From assembly GCF_028471945.1 (NCBI RefSeq), contig NZ_CP110128.1:298501-362500 (forward strand): a DNA stretch of 64,000 bases, read 5' to 3'. Below, piece by piece: positions 26,785 through 35,945 of this stretch. Position 1 is the first letter of the stretch. Every line of letters begins with the position of its first letter. The stretch comes from Pseudomonas sp. WJP1. Its GTDB lineage: Bacteria > Pseudomonadota > Gammaproteobacteria > Pseudomonadales > Pseudomonadaceae. Under the pieces are notes generated by a model. The model was given only the letters and a program-made list of their open reading frames with translations. It ran no database searches and had not been told where the DNA came from. The translations under genes and the position numbers were made by a program.

Positions 26785-28605
26785 GTGATCGAAAATCTAC
26801 GCAACATCGCCATCATTGCCCACGTTGACCATGGTAAAACCACCCTGGTAGACAAACTCCTGCGTCAATCCGGCACCCTGGAGCGCAACGAGCTCAACGA
26901 CGAGCGCGTGATGGACTCCAACGACCAGGAAAAAGAGCGCGGTATTACCATCCTGGCGAAAAACACCGCCATCAACTGGAACGGCTACCACATCAACATC
27001 GTGGACACCCCGGGCCACGCCGACTTCGGCGGCGAAGTAGAACGCGTAATGTCGATGGTTGACTCCGTTCTGCTGCTGGTTGACGCTCAAGACGGCCCTA
27101 TGCCGCAAACCCGTTTCGTGACCAAGAAGGCTTTCGAAGCCGGCCTGCGTCCGATCGTGTGCATCAACAAGGTTGACCGTCCAGGCGCGCGTCCGGACTG
27201 GGTTCTGGACCAGATCTTCGACCTGTTCGACAACCTGGGTGCCACCGAAGAACAGCTCGACTTCAAAGTCGTCTACGCCTCGGCCCTGAACGGTATTGCC
27301 GGTCTGGACCACAACGAAATGGCTGAAGACATGACCCCGCTGTACCAGTCGATCGTCGACAACGTACCAGCGCCGGCTGTTGACCGTGACGGTCCGTTCC
27401 AGATGCAGATCTCCGCACTGGACTACAACAGCTTCCTGGGTGTTATCGGTGTTGGCCGTATCGCTCGTGGTCGCGTCAAGCCGAACACCCCGGTTGTGGC
27501 TATCGGCGCCGATGGCAAGAAGCGTAACGGTCGTATCCTGAAGCTGATGGGTCACCACGGTCTGCACCGTGTAGACGTTGAAGAAGCTGCTGCAGGCGAC
27601 ATCGTGTGCATCAGCGGTATGGAATCGCTGTTCATCTCCGACACCCTGTGCACCCCGGACAACGTCGAAGCGATGAAGCCGCTGACCGTCGACGAGCCAA
27701 CCGTTTCCATGACCTTCCAGGTAAACGACTCGCCATTCTGCGGTAAAGAAGGCAAGTTCGTGACTTCCCGTAACATCAAGGAACGTCTGGACAAAGAGCT
27801 GCTTTACAACGTTGCACTGCGCGTTGAAGAAGGCGACTCGGCTGACAAGTTCAAGGTTTCCGGCCGTGGTGAGCTGCACCTCTCGGTACTGATCGAAACC
27901 ATGCGTCGCGAAGGCTTCGAAATGGCTGTAGGCCGTCCGGAAGTGATCATCCGTCTGGTTGACGGCGTGAAGCACGAACCTTACGAAAACGTGACCATCG
28001 ACCTGCCGGAAGAATCCCAAGGCAAGGTGATGGAAGAGATGGGCCTGCGTAAAGGCGACCTGACCAACATGGTGCCGGATGGCAAGGGCCGTGTACGTCT
28101 GGAATACAACATCCCTGCTCGCGGTCTGATCGGTTTCCGTAACCAGTTCCTGACCCTGACCAACGGTGCTGGCATCCTGACCTCGATCTTCGACCGTTAC
28201 GACGTGATGAAGTCCGGCGACATGTCCGGCCGTCAGAACGGCGTTCTGGTTTCGGTTGAAACCGGCAAGGCACTGACCTACTCCCTGGAAACCCTGCAGG
28301 CGCGTGGCAAGCTGTTCGTTGAACACGGTCAGGAAATCTACAACGGTCAGATCGTTGGTCTGAACAGCCGTGACAACGACCTGGGCGTCAACCCTACCAA
28401 GGGCAAGAAGCTCGACAACATGCGTGCTTCGGGTAAAGACGAAACCATCGCCCTGGTTCCACCTGTTCGCTTCACCCTGGAACAGGCTCTGGAATTCATC
28501 CAGGACGACGAGCTGTGCGAAGTGACTCCTAAGTCCATCCGTCTTCGCAAGAAGATCCTGGACGAAAGCGAGCGTACCCGCGCTGCCAAGAAAGCCAAGG
28601 CATAA
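26785..28605 (+). CDS. typA: Ribosome-associated GTPase TypA/BipA
   Basis: A 606-residue translational GTPase. G motifs are clear: G1 [10 protein letters not shown] at the N terminus, G2 ERGITI, G3 [15 protein letters not shown] and G4 [13 protein letters not shown]-like domains and the BipA-specific C terminus follow. It helps late steps of 50S assembly and stress or low-temperature growth. The start is a GTG (GTGATCGAAAATCTACGC). A strong terminator follows at 28626-28661. Confidence 0.97.
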   Translation: MIENLRNIAIIAHVDHGKTTLVDKLLRQSGTLERNELNDERVMDSNDQEKERGITILAKNTAINWNGYHINIVDTPGHADFGGEVERVMSMVDSVLLLVDAQDGPMPQTRFVTKKAFEAGLRPIVCINKVDRPGARPDWVLDQIFDLFDNLGATEEQLDFKVVYASALNGIAGLDHNEMAEDMTPLYQSIVDNVPAPAVDRDGPFQMQISALDYNSFLGVIGVGRIARGRVKPNTPVVAIGADGKKRNGRILKLMGHHGLHRVDVEEAAAGDIVCISGMESLFISDTLCTPDNVEAMKPLTVDEPTVSMTFQVNDSPFCGKEGKFVTSRNIKERLDKELLYNVALRVEEGDSADKFKVSGRGELHLSVLIETMRREGFEMAVGRPEVIIRLVDGVKHEPYENVTIDLPEESQGKVMEEMGLRKGDLTNMVPDGKGRVRLEYNIPARGLIGFRNQFLTLTNGAGILTSIFDRYDVMKSGDMSGRQNGVLVSVETGKALTYSLETLQARGKLFVEHGQEIYNGQIVGLNSRDNDLGVNPTKGKKLDNMRASGKDETIALVPPVRFTLEQALEFIQDDELCEVTPKSIRLRKKILDESERTRAAKKAKA

Positions 28606-28625
28606 GATTTAGCCCAGGCTGAATG

Positions 28626-28661
28626 AAAACGCCCCCGGTCGAAAGGCCGGGGGCGTTTTTG
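28626..28661 (+). terminator. Rho-independent terminator of typA
   Basis: AACGCCCCCGG and CCGGGGGCGTT form a long stem with a TCGAAAGG loop, followed by a T run. Confidence 0.95.
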
Positions 28662-28730
28662 CATTTAAGGACTTGCGCTGCAGATTGCGTGGCGGCTGGG
28701 TGAAGATTGGCGTGACGCCCGCAGGCTGAA

Positions 28731-29258
28731 TCAAGCATCGAACCATCGGAAGGCGATAAAGGCTTCGGCTACTTTGCGTAGCAACACGTTGTCCGCCTTA
28801 TTGGATACTCCGTCGCGGTTCACATCCACATTGGTGAAGGAGTGCAGGCCGCCATCATTGTCCCTGTCATAGGCAGTGGCGCGTTGAATCCGAATGGGGG
28901 TGCAGAGCGTGCCATCGTCTTCACTGAATTGAAGCGTGACGATATTGGGAGAGCCATCCTTGTGATGGTCCATTGCGGCAATCTTCAGATAACGTTCCCA
29001 ATTATTTCCTGCATTGAACCAGTTAAGTTGCAGGAAAACCTCGGCGAAGGCCGTCAAAAGCAGTTGGTCCTGGAAATTCTGCTTTCCGTCGCTGTTGATA
29101 TCACCCGCGAAACCAAACTCAATCCTGCCATCGGCGGACATATCCACCGCAAAAGCTTCGCGTACCAGATTGGCCGGGCCATCGTGGAAATGCAGCAAGA
29201 CGGCATCGGCTTTTCCGTTACCGCTACGATCCTGGGCTGTCACTTTTAAATAACGCAT
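28731..29258 (-). CDS. Duplicated protein with six DxNxDG-type (dockerin/EF-hand-like) loops
   Basis: A 175-residue protein I do not recognise. It consists of two homologous halves, 2-81 (RYLKVTAQD...LNWF) and 89-173 (RYLKIAAMD...FRWF). Each half has three Asp-rich loops: DRSGNGKAD (10), DMSADGRIE (39), DINSDGKQNFQD (53); DHHKDG (97), DRDNDG (131), DVNRDGVSNKAD (145). The third loop of each half plus the following helix looks like a dockerin/EF-hand unit, so calcium binding is likely. No signal peptide or membrane segment is seen. The ATG at 29258 has AGAAG six bases upstream; an ATG at 29264 is the alternative. GC is lower than in neighbours. Confidence 0.75.
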   Translation of the reverse strand: MRYLKVTAQDRSGNGKADAVLLHFHDGPANLVREAFAVDMSADGRIEFGFAGDINSDGKQNFQDQLLLTAFAEVFLQLNWFNAGNNWERYLKIAAMDHHKDGSPNIVTLQFSEDDGTLCTPIRIQRATAYDRDNDGGLHSFTNVDVNRDGVSNKADNVLLRKVAEAFIAFRWFDA

Positions 29259-29463
29259 GAGCATCTTCTCTGAGGGAGTGATGCTCCACGCTAGTGTTTA
29301 TGACTGACCTTTTCTGTCGGTGAAAGCTTGGCGAACCATAGGAAATCGCTCCAGGCGCATCGGATCGCGTTACCCAGGCATGTCGGAATAAACCAAAAGG
29401 CTGAAAACCTTTTCGCCAAACGTCCTTGGCGCCGGTGCTGTTGGCCCGAAAGCCGGGCCTTGA

Positions 29464-29901
29464 TCAGAACCGCTCGATACTCCGCGAATTCCGCTCGCGC
29501 TCCACTTCCTTCGGCTTGTACGCGCAATACCCCGGCCGTGGGCCGATTTTCGGGTGGTTGCGGCACGTATCCGGGCGCTTTTCATAAATAGTGCACAGAC
29601 GGCTCTTACGATCCAGGTACAGGCAATCGTTGTTGCTCATGCGCTGGAGGGTGAAGATCTCGGATTTCTGGTTGTAGCGCTCGACGATCCCTTCCTTCTG
29701 CAGGCGCTTGGCGATGTTCTTTGGCGGGTCGCCGCGTTCGAACTCGTCGACGATGCCGATGCGGATCAGGTCCTTGATCTTGACCTCGACCGGCAGGGTG
29801 CAACAGCTCGATAGGCAGGAGCCGCACATTGGGGCAGAGTACTTGGCCCAGGTATCGAGTCGGTCGATCTCCGCGGCGGCGATCAGGTTCGGCTTCATCA
29901 T
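29464..29901 (-). CDS. YkgJ family cysteine cluster protein
   Basis: A 145-residue protein with the Cys pattern of the YkgJ/CxxCxxCC family: CGSCLSSCCTLPVEV near residue 23 and CLYLDRKSRLCTIYEKRPDTCRNHP in the C-terminal half. These Cys probably bind zinc or an iron-sulfur cluster. The function is unknown. It stands alone; a GC hairpin without a T run (29443-29459) follows it. Confidence 0.88.
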   Translation of the reverse strand: MMKPNLIAAAEIDRLDTWAKYSAPMCGSCLSSCCTLPVEVKIKDLIRIGIVDEFERGDPPKNIAKRLQKEGIVERYNQKSEIFTLQRMSNNDCLYLDRKSRLCTIYEKRPDTCRNHPKIGPRPGYCAYKPKEVERERNSRSIERF

Positions 29902-30103
29902 CGGTTGTTACCAGCGTGTGCATCAGGGCGCGCGATCATACCGGGACTGGTGGATTTTTGAACAACCTTTCGCCAGTTTTTTTCACGGACATGCAGCAGC
30001 AGCGCTAATCCGGCACGGCCCCTGCATTGATTCAGGTACATGACAATGCATTGCCGGCTTGACGCGCATTAACAGGAAAAACTGCCGAACCAGAGGCTAT
30101 ACC

Positions 30104-30129
30104 GTCTGTCAGACCGTCTAGTCTCAGAC
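30104..30129. promoter_or_regulatory. Pair of short palindromes upstream of glgP
   Basis: GTCTGTCAGAC (30104-30114) and GTCTCAGAC (30121-30129) are both perfect odd palindromes with GTCT/AGAC arms, 16 bp between centres, about 30-50 bp before the glgP ATG. The arrangement suggests an operator for an unknown regulator. Confidence 0.35.
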
Positions 30130-30157
30130 AATTCCAAGCTCGCTCGAGGTCCTATCG

Positions 30158-32608
30158 ATGACTCAAGAACCACTTGTTCGCGAAGCAGAGGTGGCCGCAT
30201 TCCGCGACGCCGTCTTGACCAAACTCACCTACGCGGTGGGCAAAGACCCGGATCACGCCTTTGACCATGACTGGTTCGAAGCCATTGCCCTGGCAGCGCG
30301 CGATCACATGGTCGAGCACTGGATGGACCACACCCGGCAGATTTACCGCAAAGGACAGAAGCGGGTTTATTACCTCTCCCTGGAATTCCTGATCGGTCGG
30401 CTGCTCTACGACAGCCTGAGCAATCTCGGCCTGCTCGACGTGGCACGCGAAGCCCTGACCGAACTCGGCGTCGACCTTGAACGCATCCGCCTGCTGGAGC
30501 CCGATGCGGCGTTGGGTAACGGTGGCCTCGGACGACTGGCGGCGTGCTTCATGGAAAGCATGTCGACCCTGGGTATCGCCGGTCATGGCTACGGCATTCG
30601 TTACGAGCACGGTTTGTTCCGTCAGGCCGTCGTCGACGGTTGGCAGCAGGAACAGACCGAGCACTGGCTGGATTTCGGTAACCCTTGGGAGTTCGAACGG
30701 CCTGAAGTGGTTTATCCGATCGGCTTTGGCGGCGGCGTCGAGACCGTGACCGATGAGAACGGCAAGTCCAAACAAGTCTGGCATCCAGCGGAAACCGTGC
30801 GGGCCATTGCCTATGACACGCCGGTGGTCGGTTGGCGCGGGGCCAGCGTGAACACGTTGCGGCTGTGGCGCGCACGGGCCATGGAAGATTTGCACCTGGA
30901 ACGCTTCAACGCCGGTGACCACCTGGGGGCGGTGGCCGAAGTGGCCCGGGCCGAAAGTATCTCGCGGGTACTGTACCCGGCAGACAGCACCGAGGCGGGC
31001 CAGGAACTGCGGTTGCGCCAGGAATACTTCTTCGTCGCCGCATCCCTGCAGGACCTGCTGCGCCGCCATCGCAACATGCACACCTCGGTGCTGACCCTGG
31101 GCGATCACGCGGCGATCCAGCTCAACGACACCCACCCCTCGATTGCCGTTGCCGAGTTGATGCGCCAGTTGGTCGATGTCTACGACGTGGCATGGGATGC
31201 GGCGTGGCAGGTCACGGTCGACACGCTTTCCTACACCAACCACACCTTGCTGCCCGAGGCGCTGGAAACCTGGCCGGTGGGCCTGATGGAGCGCATGCTG
31301 CCACGGCACATGCAGATCATTTACCTGATCAACGCCCAGCACATCGACTCGCTGCGGGCCAAGGGCATCCACGATTTCGACGTGTTGCGCGCGGTGTCCT
31401 TGATCGAGGAAGACAACGGTCGACGCGTGCGCATGGGCAACCTGGCGTTCCTCGGCTCCCACAGCGTCAACGGCGTATCCGCCTTGCACACGCAACTGAT
31501 GCGCAAGACGGTGTTCTCCGAGCTGCACAAGCTTTATCCGCAACGGATCAACAACAAGACCAACGGCATCACTTTCCGCCGCTGGCTGTACCAGGCCAAC
31601 CCGGAGCTGACCTCGATGCTGGTCGATGCCCTCGGCCAGGACCTGCTGGACAAGCCCGAGGAGCGCTTGCTCGAGCTGCAACCGTTCGCCGATAAGTCGG
31701 CGTTCCGCAAAGCGTTCGCCGAACAGCGCCTGCACAGCAAAAAGGCCCTGGCCTACCTGATTCATGAGCGATTGGGGGTGGCGGTCAACCCGGCGGCGAT
31801 GTTCGACGTGCAGGTCAAGCGGATCCACGAATACAAGCGCCAGCTGCTCAACCTGATGCACACCGTGGCGCTGTACCAGGCGATCCGTGCGGAACCTGAA
31901 ATCGACTGGGTACCACGGGTGAAGATCTTCGCCGGTAAAGCCGCGGCCAGTTATCACCAGGCCAAGTTGATCATCAAGCTGACCAACGACATCGCCCGGG
32001 TGGTGAACAACGACCCGACCGTACGCGGCTTGCTCAAGGTGGTGTTCCTGCCCAATTACAACGTCAGCCTGGCGGAGAGCATCATTCCGGCGGCGGACCT
32101 GTCCGAGCAGATCTCCACGGCCGGCTTTGAAGCCTCGGGCACCAGCAACATGAAATTCGGTCTCAACGGTGCATTGACCATCGGCACGCTGGACGGTGCC
32201 AACGTGGAGATGTCCGAGCGCATCGGCGTCGAGAACATGTTCATCTTTGGCCTCAGTGCCCAGCAGGTTGAAGCGCGCAAGCAGAACCACGAGTTCAGCG
32301 CGGTGCCGGACATCGCTGCGTCCCATCGACTCAACGATGTATTGCAAGCCATTCGCGGCGGGGTGTTCTCGCCGGATGATCCATCCCGTTACACCGGGCT
32401 GATCGATTCGTTGGTGGACTACGACCGCTTCCTGGTCTGTGCCGATTTCGATTCCTACTGGAACGCGCAAATGCGCGTCGAAGCCCTTTGGCACGATTCC
32501 GAGCAATGGTGGCGCTCGGCGGTGTTGAACACCTCGCGCATGGGCTGGTTCTCTTCCGACCGGACGATTCGCGAGTACGCCACGGAAATCTGGAAGGCGT
32601 TGGAGTAA
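30158..32608 (+). CDS. glgP: Glycogen/alpha-glucan phosphorylase GlgP
   Basis: An 816-residue PLP enzyme that releases glucose-1-phosphate from glycogen or maltodextrin. Family sequence is clear from RVYYLSLEFLIGRLL and LGNGGLGRLAACFMES near the N terminus to the PLP-lysine motif EASGTSNMKFGLNGALTIGTL at about residue 655. The length is normal. No other glycogen genes are beside it; a long inverted repeat that may end transcription follows. Confidence 0.97.
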   Translation: MTQEPLVREAEVAAFRDAVLTKLTYAVGKDPDHAFDHDWFEAIALAARDHMVEHWMDHTRQIYRKGQKRVYYLSLEFLIGRLLYDSLSNLGLLDVAREALTELGVDLERIRLLEPDAALGNGGLGRLAACFMESMSTLGIAGHGYGIRYEHGLFRQAVVDGWQQEQTEHWLDFGNPWEFERPEVVYPIGFGGGVETVTDENGKSKQVWHPAETVRAIAYDTPVVGWRGASVNTLRLWRARAMEDLHLERFNAGDHLGAVAEVARAESISRVLYPADSTEAGQELRLRQEYFFVAASLQDLLRRHRNMHTSVLTLGDHAAIQLNDTHPSIAVAELMRQLVDVYDVAWDAAWQVTVDTLSYTNHTLLPEALETWPVGLMERMLPRHMQIIYLINAQHIDSLRAKGIHDFDVLRAVSLIEEDNGRRVRMGNLAFLGSHSVNGVSALHTQLMRKTVFSELHKLYPQRINNKTNGITFRRWLYQANPELTSMLVDALGQDLLDKPEERLLELQPFADKSAFRKAFAEQRLHSKKALAYLIHERLGVAVNPAAMFDVQVKRIHEYKRQLLNLMHTVALYQAIRAEPEIDWVPRVKIFAGKAAASYHQAKLIIKLTNDIARVVNNDPTVRGLLKVVFLPNYNVSLAESIIPAADLSEQISTAGFEASGTSNMKFGLNGALTIGTLDGANVEMSERIGVENMFIFGLSAQQVEARKQNHEFSAVPDIAASHRLNDVLQAIRGGVFSPDDPSRYTGLIDSLVDYDRFLVCADFDSYWNAQMRVEALWHDSEQWWRSAVLNTSRMGWFSSDRTIREYATEIWKALE

Positions 32609-32640
32609 CGCTTCCAGCGGATCGATATACAAGCGGCAGC

Positions 32641-32717
32641 AAAAGATCGCAGCCTCCGGCAGCACCTACAGGGATTTGTATGCCCTTGTAAGGGCTGCCG
32701 GAGGCTGCGATCTTTTT
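32641..32717. repeat. Inverted repeat with 23-bp perfect arms
   Basis: aaaagatcgcagcctccggc... (32641-32663) is matched exactly by its reverse complement ending at 32716, with a partly complementary middle (CCTACAGGG / CCCTTGTAAGG). This is a different family from the ctgtaggag REP pairs. The right arm ends in TTTTT, so it could end glgP transcripts. Confidence 0.9.
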
Positions 32718-32765
32718 GGAGCTGGCTGCGCTAATCTTCGTGGATTGCGCTTAGGGATATGGATC

Positions 32766-35700
32766 ATGCAATGGATGTTCATGCTCATTGGCCTCGTACT
32801 GGGCTGGATACTCGACGAGTCGTTCAGCGATGCGTTGCTGGGTGCGTTGCTCGGGCTGGGTATCGGTCAAGCCGTTCACATCGGCAGGCTGGGATCGCAG
32901 GCCAGCGAGCAGCGCCGTCTGCTTGAACAGGCGCAGCTTGCACTGCGGGCGGTCGAGCAACGGCTGGCTGTGCTGGAGGCGCCTGAAGGCAGCGCTGCCG
33001 TTCCAGTTGCGGACATTGCGGTCCCCCCAATCTCCATCGAAACCCCGGAACTGATCTGGGAACTGCCGCCCGAACTGGAACCGGTCGCCGTAGAAGTTAA
33101 CCAAACCAGGCAAGCGCAGCCCCTGGATGCGTGGAAACCAGCGCCAACCGAGCGTGAACGCGCCAATCCCCCTGAACCAAACCTCGTCGAGCGCGCCATC
33201 AACGCTGCGCGTGCCTGGCTATTAGGTGGCAACACCGTGCTGCGGGTCGGTGTGGTGCTGCTGTTCCTCGGCCTGGCCTTCCTGCTGCGCTACGCCACTG
33301 AGGGCATGGTGGTGCCGATCGAGTTGCGCTACGCCGGTGTCGCGGCGGTTGCATTGGGGCTGCTCGGCCTTGGCTGGTGGCTGCGGACGCGTAACAACGA
33401 TTACGCCTTGATGCTGCAAGGCGCCGCAATTGCCGTGCTGTACCTGACGGTGTTTGCCGCGATGCGCTTGCATCCGTTGCTCGACCCCTCGGCGGCGTTT
33501 GGCCTGTTGGTGGCGGTGACGGTGTTTTCGGCGATCCTGGCCATTACCCAGGATGCACTGGGCCTGGCTGCCGCCGCCGCGCTGGGCGGATTCGCCGCGC
33601 CCCTGCTGGCCTCCACGGGGGCCGGCAGTCACGTCGCGCTGTTCAGTTACTTCGCCTTGCTCAACGCCGGCATCCTCGCGATCGCCTGGTTCAAGGCCTG
33701 GCGCTTGCTCAATGTCATCGGTTTCACCGGCACCTTCGGTATCGGGTTCGCCTGGGGCTTGCGCTCCTATACGCCAGAGTTGCTGTGGAGCACCGAGCCC
33801 TTCCTGATCCTGTTCTTCGCTATGTACCTGGTCATCGGCTTGTTGTACGCCCGACGTAAATTGCTGCAAATGGGTGACGCGCCCGAGGATGAAAGCCGTG
33901 AAGCGCTGTTGCGCTGGTCTGCGCGCAAGGGTGATTACGTCGACGGCACGCTGCTGTTCGGTCCGCCGTTGGTTGGCTTTGGATTGCAGTTCGCCCTGGT
34001 TCAGCATCTGGAGTTCGCTGCCGCGTTCAGCGCCCTGGCACTTGGCATGATCTACATGGGGCTGGCTCGTTTGCTGATGGGTGGACGCGCATTGCTGTTG
34101 GCGGAAACCTGCCTGGCGCTGGGTGTGATCTTCACCAGCCTGGCGATTCCCCTGGGGCTGGATGCGCGATGGACGAGCGCGGCATGGGCGGTGGAAGGCG
34201 CGGGGATTTTCTGGTTGGGCCTGCGCCAGCAACGTCCGTTCGCCCGAGCGTTTGCCTTGTTGTTGCAGGCGGGCGCGGCGCTGGTGTTTGTCGGTGAACT
34301 GCGCAGCGGCGAGAGTAGCCTGCTTGAGGGCACGCCGCTGGGGGCGTTGATGCTCGGCGGCGCATTGCTGTTCAGCTTCCATCAACTGCACAAGGCCTTG
34401 CCTGCGCAGATTTCCTCCTGGGAACGCCATGTCCCTCCGGTTCTGGCCGCTCTCGGTCTGACGTTCGTCTACTTGCTGGCGCCGATGTTCTTTTTCGCCC
34501 ATGGCACGTCAATCAGTTGGGCATTGGCCGGGCTGCTGACGTTGTTCGTCGCTCTGCGCCTGCCCTCGGCCACATTCCTGCTGGGTGCATTGGTCGTTCA
34601 GTTGCTGGGTGCCGTGTTGTTCCTGATGGCCGAACCGCTGGCCAGCGAAGGCTTGCGGCCGTTGGCCCATGCCGGATTCTGGTCGCCGCTGATGCTGGGC
34701 CTGGTCGCGTTGATCGGGGCGTGGCGTTTGCACATCGGCGTTGCTGTCACGGTGATCAATCGCGTGAACCTGCAGCGCTTGTCCTGGGCATTGCTGGCGT
34801 GGGGCGCGGGGTGGTGGGCCCTGGCTTGGGTCAGTGAAGTGCTGCTGTTTGCCCCGTTGCCGCTGCAGGCCACGTTGATGCTGGCGGCCGCGGCAATCAG
34901 CGTGGCGCTCTGGGCCGTGTTGGCGCTGCGCCTGGCGTGGCCCGCGCTAGGCGTGCTCTGCACCTTGCTGATCCCGGCCGCCGGCCTGATATTGCTCGCC
35001 GCCTGGCATCCGCGATTTCATCCGGCGGCCAACGTCGGCTGGTTGCTGTGGGCCGTGGTGTTCGTCGTGCATTTCATGTCCCTGCGACGCTTGGCGCCCA
35101 TGCTGCCGAGCGCTGCCTTGAGTAGTGCCCACGTACTCGGGTGCTGGCTGCTGATCGGTGTGCTGGCCCTTGAGCTACGTTTTGGCTTGCTGCTGTTGTC
35201 CGAGCAGTACAACGCCTGGCGCTGGCTGGGCTGGGCGCTACTGCCGAGCCTGTACCTGGTGCTGATGGCGGCACCGCGTGCCTGGCCTTGGCCGGTGTCG
35301 ACCTACGCCAGCGAATACCGTGTGTATGCCGCCGCGCCTTTGGCTTTGTTGATGCTGGGCTGGTTCTGGCTGGCCAATATCGTCAGCGATGGCAAGGCTG
35401 AGCCCTTACCCTATGTACCGCTGGTCAACCCGCTGGATCTGGGCCTGCTGTTTGCCTTGTTTGGCGTCTACGCCTGGTCCCGCAGCGAGGCCGCGCAACT
35501 GGCGATCCGCAGGCGCTATGCCGCTGCTGTGCAACTGATAGTCGGTGTTTCGCTGTTCCTGTTCTTCACGACCCTGGTGATGCGCACGGCTCACCATTGG
35601 GGCGGCGTGCCGTTCGAGCTGGAGGCCTTACTCGAATCCATGCGGGTCCAGGCCGGCCTGTCCATCGTCTGGACGTTGATGGCACTGGCTTTGATGATTG

Positions 35701-35945
35701 GTGGCCATTTGCGTCACCGGCGTGAGGTCTGGTTGATCGGTGCGGCCCTGATCGGCGTGGTGGTGGCGAAACTGTTCTTCGTGGAATTGAGCAACCGTGG
35801 CGGGCTGGCGCGGATCGTGTCGTTTATCGGCGTTGGCGTGTTGCTGCTGGTAGTGGGCTATTTCGCCCCGTTGCCACCCAGGCGCGTCGAAACCGTGGCG
35901 GACCCCGAGAAACCGGCGCCGCAAACCCAAGGAGTGTCGTCTTGA
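32766..35945 (+). CDS. DUF2339 multi-pass membrane protein
   Basis: A 1059-residue inner-membrane protein. An N-terminal membrane hairpin (MFMLIGLVLGWILDE, DALLGALLGLGIG) is followed by a coiled-coil segment (RLLEQAQLALRAVEQRLAVLE), a Pro-rich linker, then more than 20 hydrophobic segments from about residue 150 to the end. This layout fits DUF2339, whose function is unknown. The ATG at 32766 (MQWMFMLIG) was chosen over upstream in-frame codons lying in the inverted repeat. It overlaps the next gene by 4 bp (TTGA), so the two products probably act together. Confidence 0.9.
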   Translation: MQWMFMLIGLVLGWILDESFSDALLGALLGLGIGQAVHIGRLGSQASEQRRLLEQAQLALRAVEQRLAVLEAPEGSAAVPVADIAVPPISIETPELIWELPPELEPVAVEVNQTRQAQPLDAWKPAPTERERANPPEPNLVERAINAARAWLLGGNTVLRVGVVLLFLGLAFLLRYATEGMVVPIELRYAGVAAVALGLLGLGWWLRTRNNDYALMLQGAAIAVLYLTVFAAMRLHPLLDPSAAFGLLVAVTVFSAILAITQDALGLAAAAALGGFAAPLLASTGAGSHVALFSYFALLNAGILAIAWFKAWRLLNVIGFTGTFGIGFAWGLRSYTPELLWSTEPFLILFFAMYLVIGLLYARRKLLQMGDAPEDESREALLRWSARKGDYVDGTLLFGPPLVGFGLQFALVQHLEFAAAFSALALGMIYMGLARLLMGGRALLLAETCLALGVIFTSLAIPLGLDARWTSAAWAVEGAGIFWLGLRQQRPFARAFALLLQAGAALVFVGELRSGESSLLEGTPLGALMLGGALLFSFHQLHKALPAQISSWERHVPPVLAALGLTFVYLLAPMFFFAHGTSISWALAGLLTLFVALRLPSATFLLGALVVQLLGAVLFLMAEPLASEGLRPLAHAGFWSPLMLGLVALIGAWRLHIGVAVTVINRVNLQRLSWALLAWGAGWWALAWVSEVLLFAPLPLQATLMLAAAAISVALWAVLALRLAWPALGVLCTLLIPAAGLILLAAWHPRFHPAANVGWLLWAVVFVVHFMSLRRLAPMLPSAALSSAHVLGCWLLIGVLALELRFGLLLLSEQYNAWRWLGWALLPSLYLVLMAAPRAWPWPVSTYASEYRVYAAAPLALLMLGWFWLANIVSDGKAEPLPYVPLVNPLDLGLLFALFGVYAWSRSEAAQLAIRRRYAAAVQLIVGVSLFLFFTTLVMRTAHHWGGVPFELEALLESMRVQAGLSIVWTLMALALMIGGHLRHRREVWLIGAALIGVVVAKLFFVELSNRGGLARIVSFIGVGVLLLVVGYFAPLPPRRVETVADPEKPAPQTQGVSS

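Noticed and set aside
29443..29459. Terminator after the YkgJ-type gene
   Set aside because: GGCCCG-AAAGC-CGGGCC is a good hairpin but has no T run on either strand.
30152..32665. 837-codon minus-strand open frame
   Set aside because: It is exactly antisense to glgP, which is a full-length, well-conserved enzyme.
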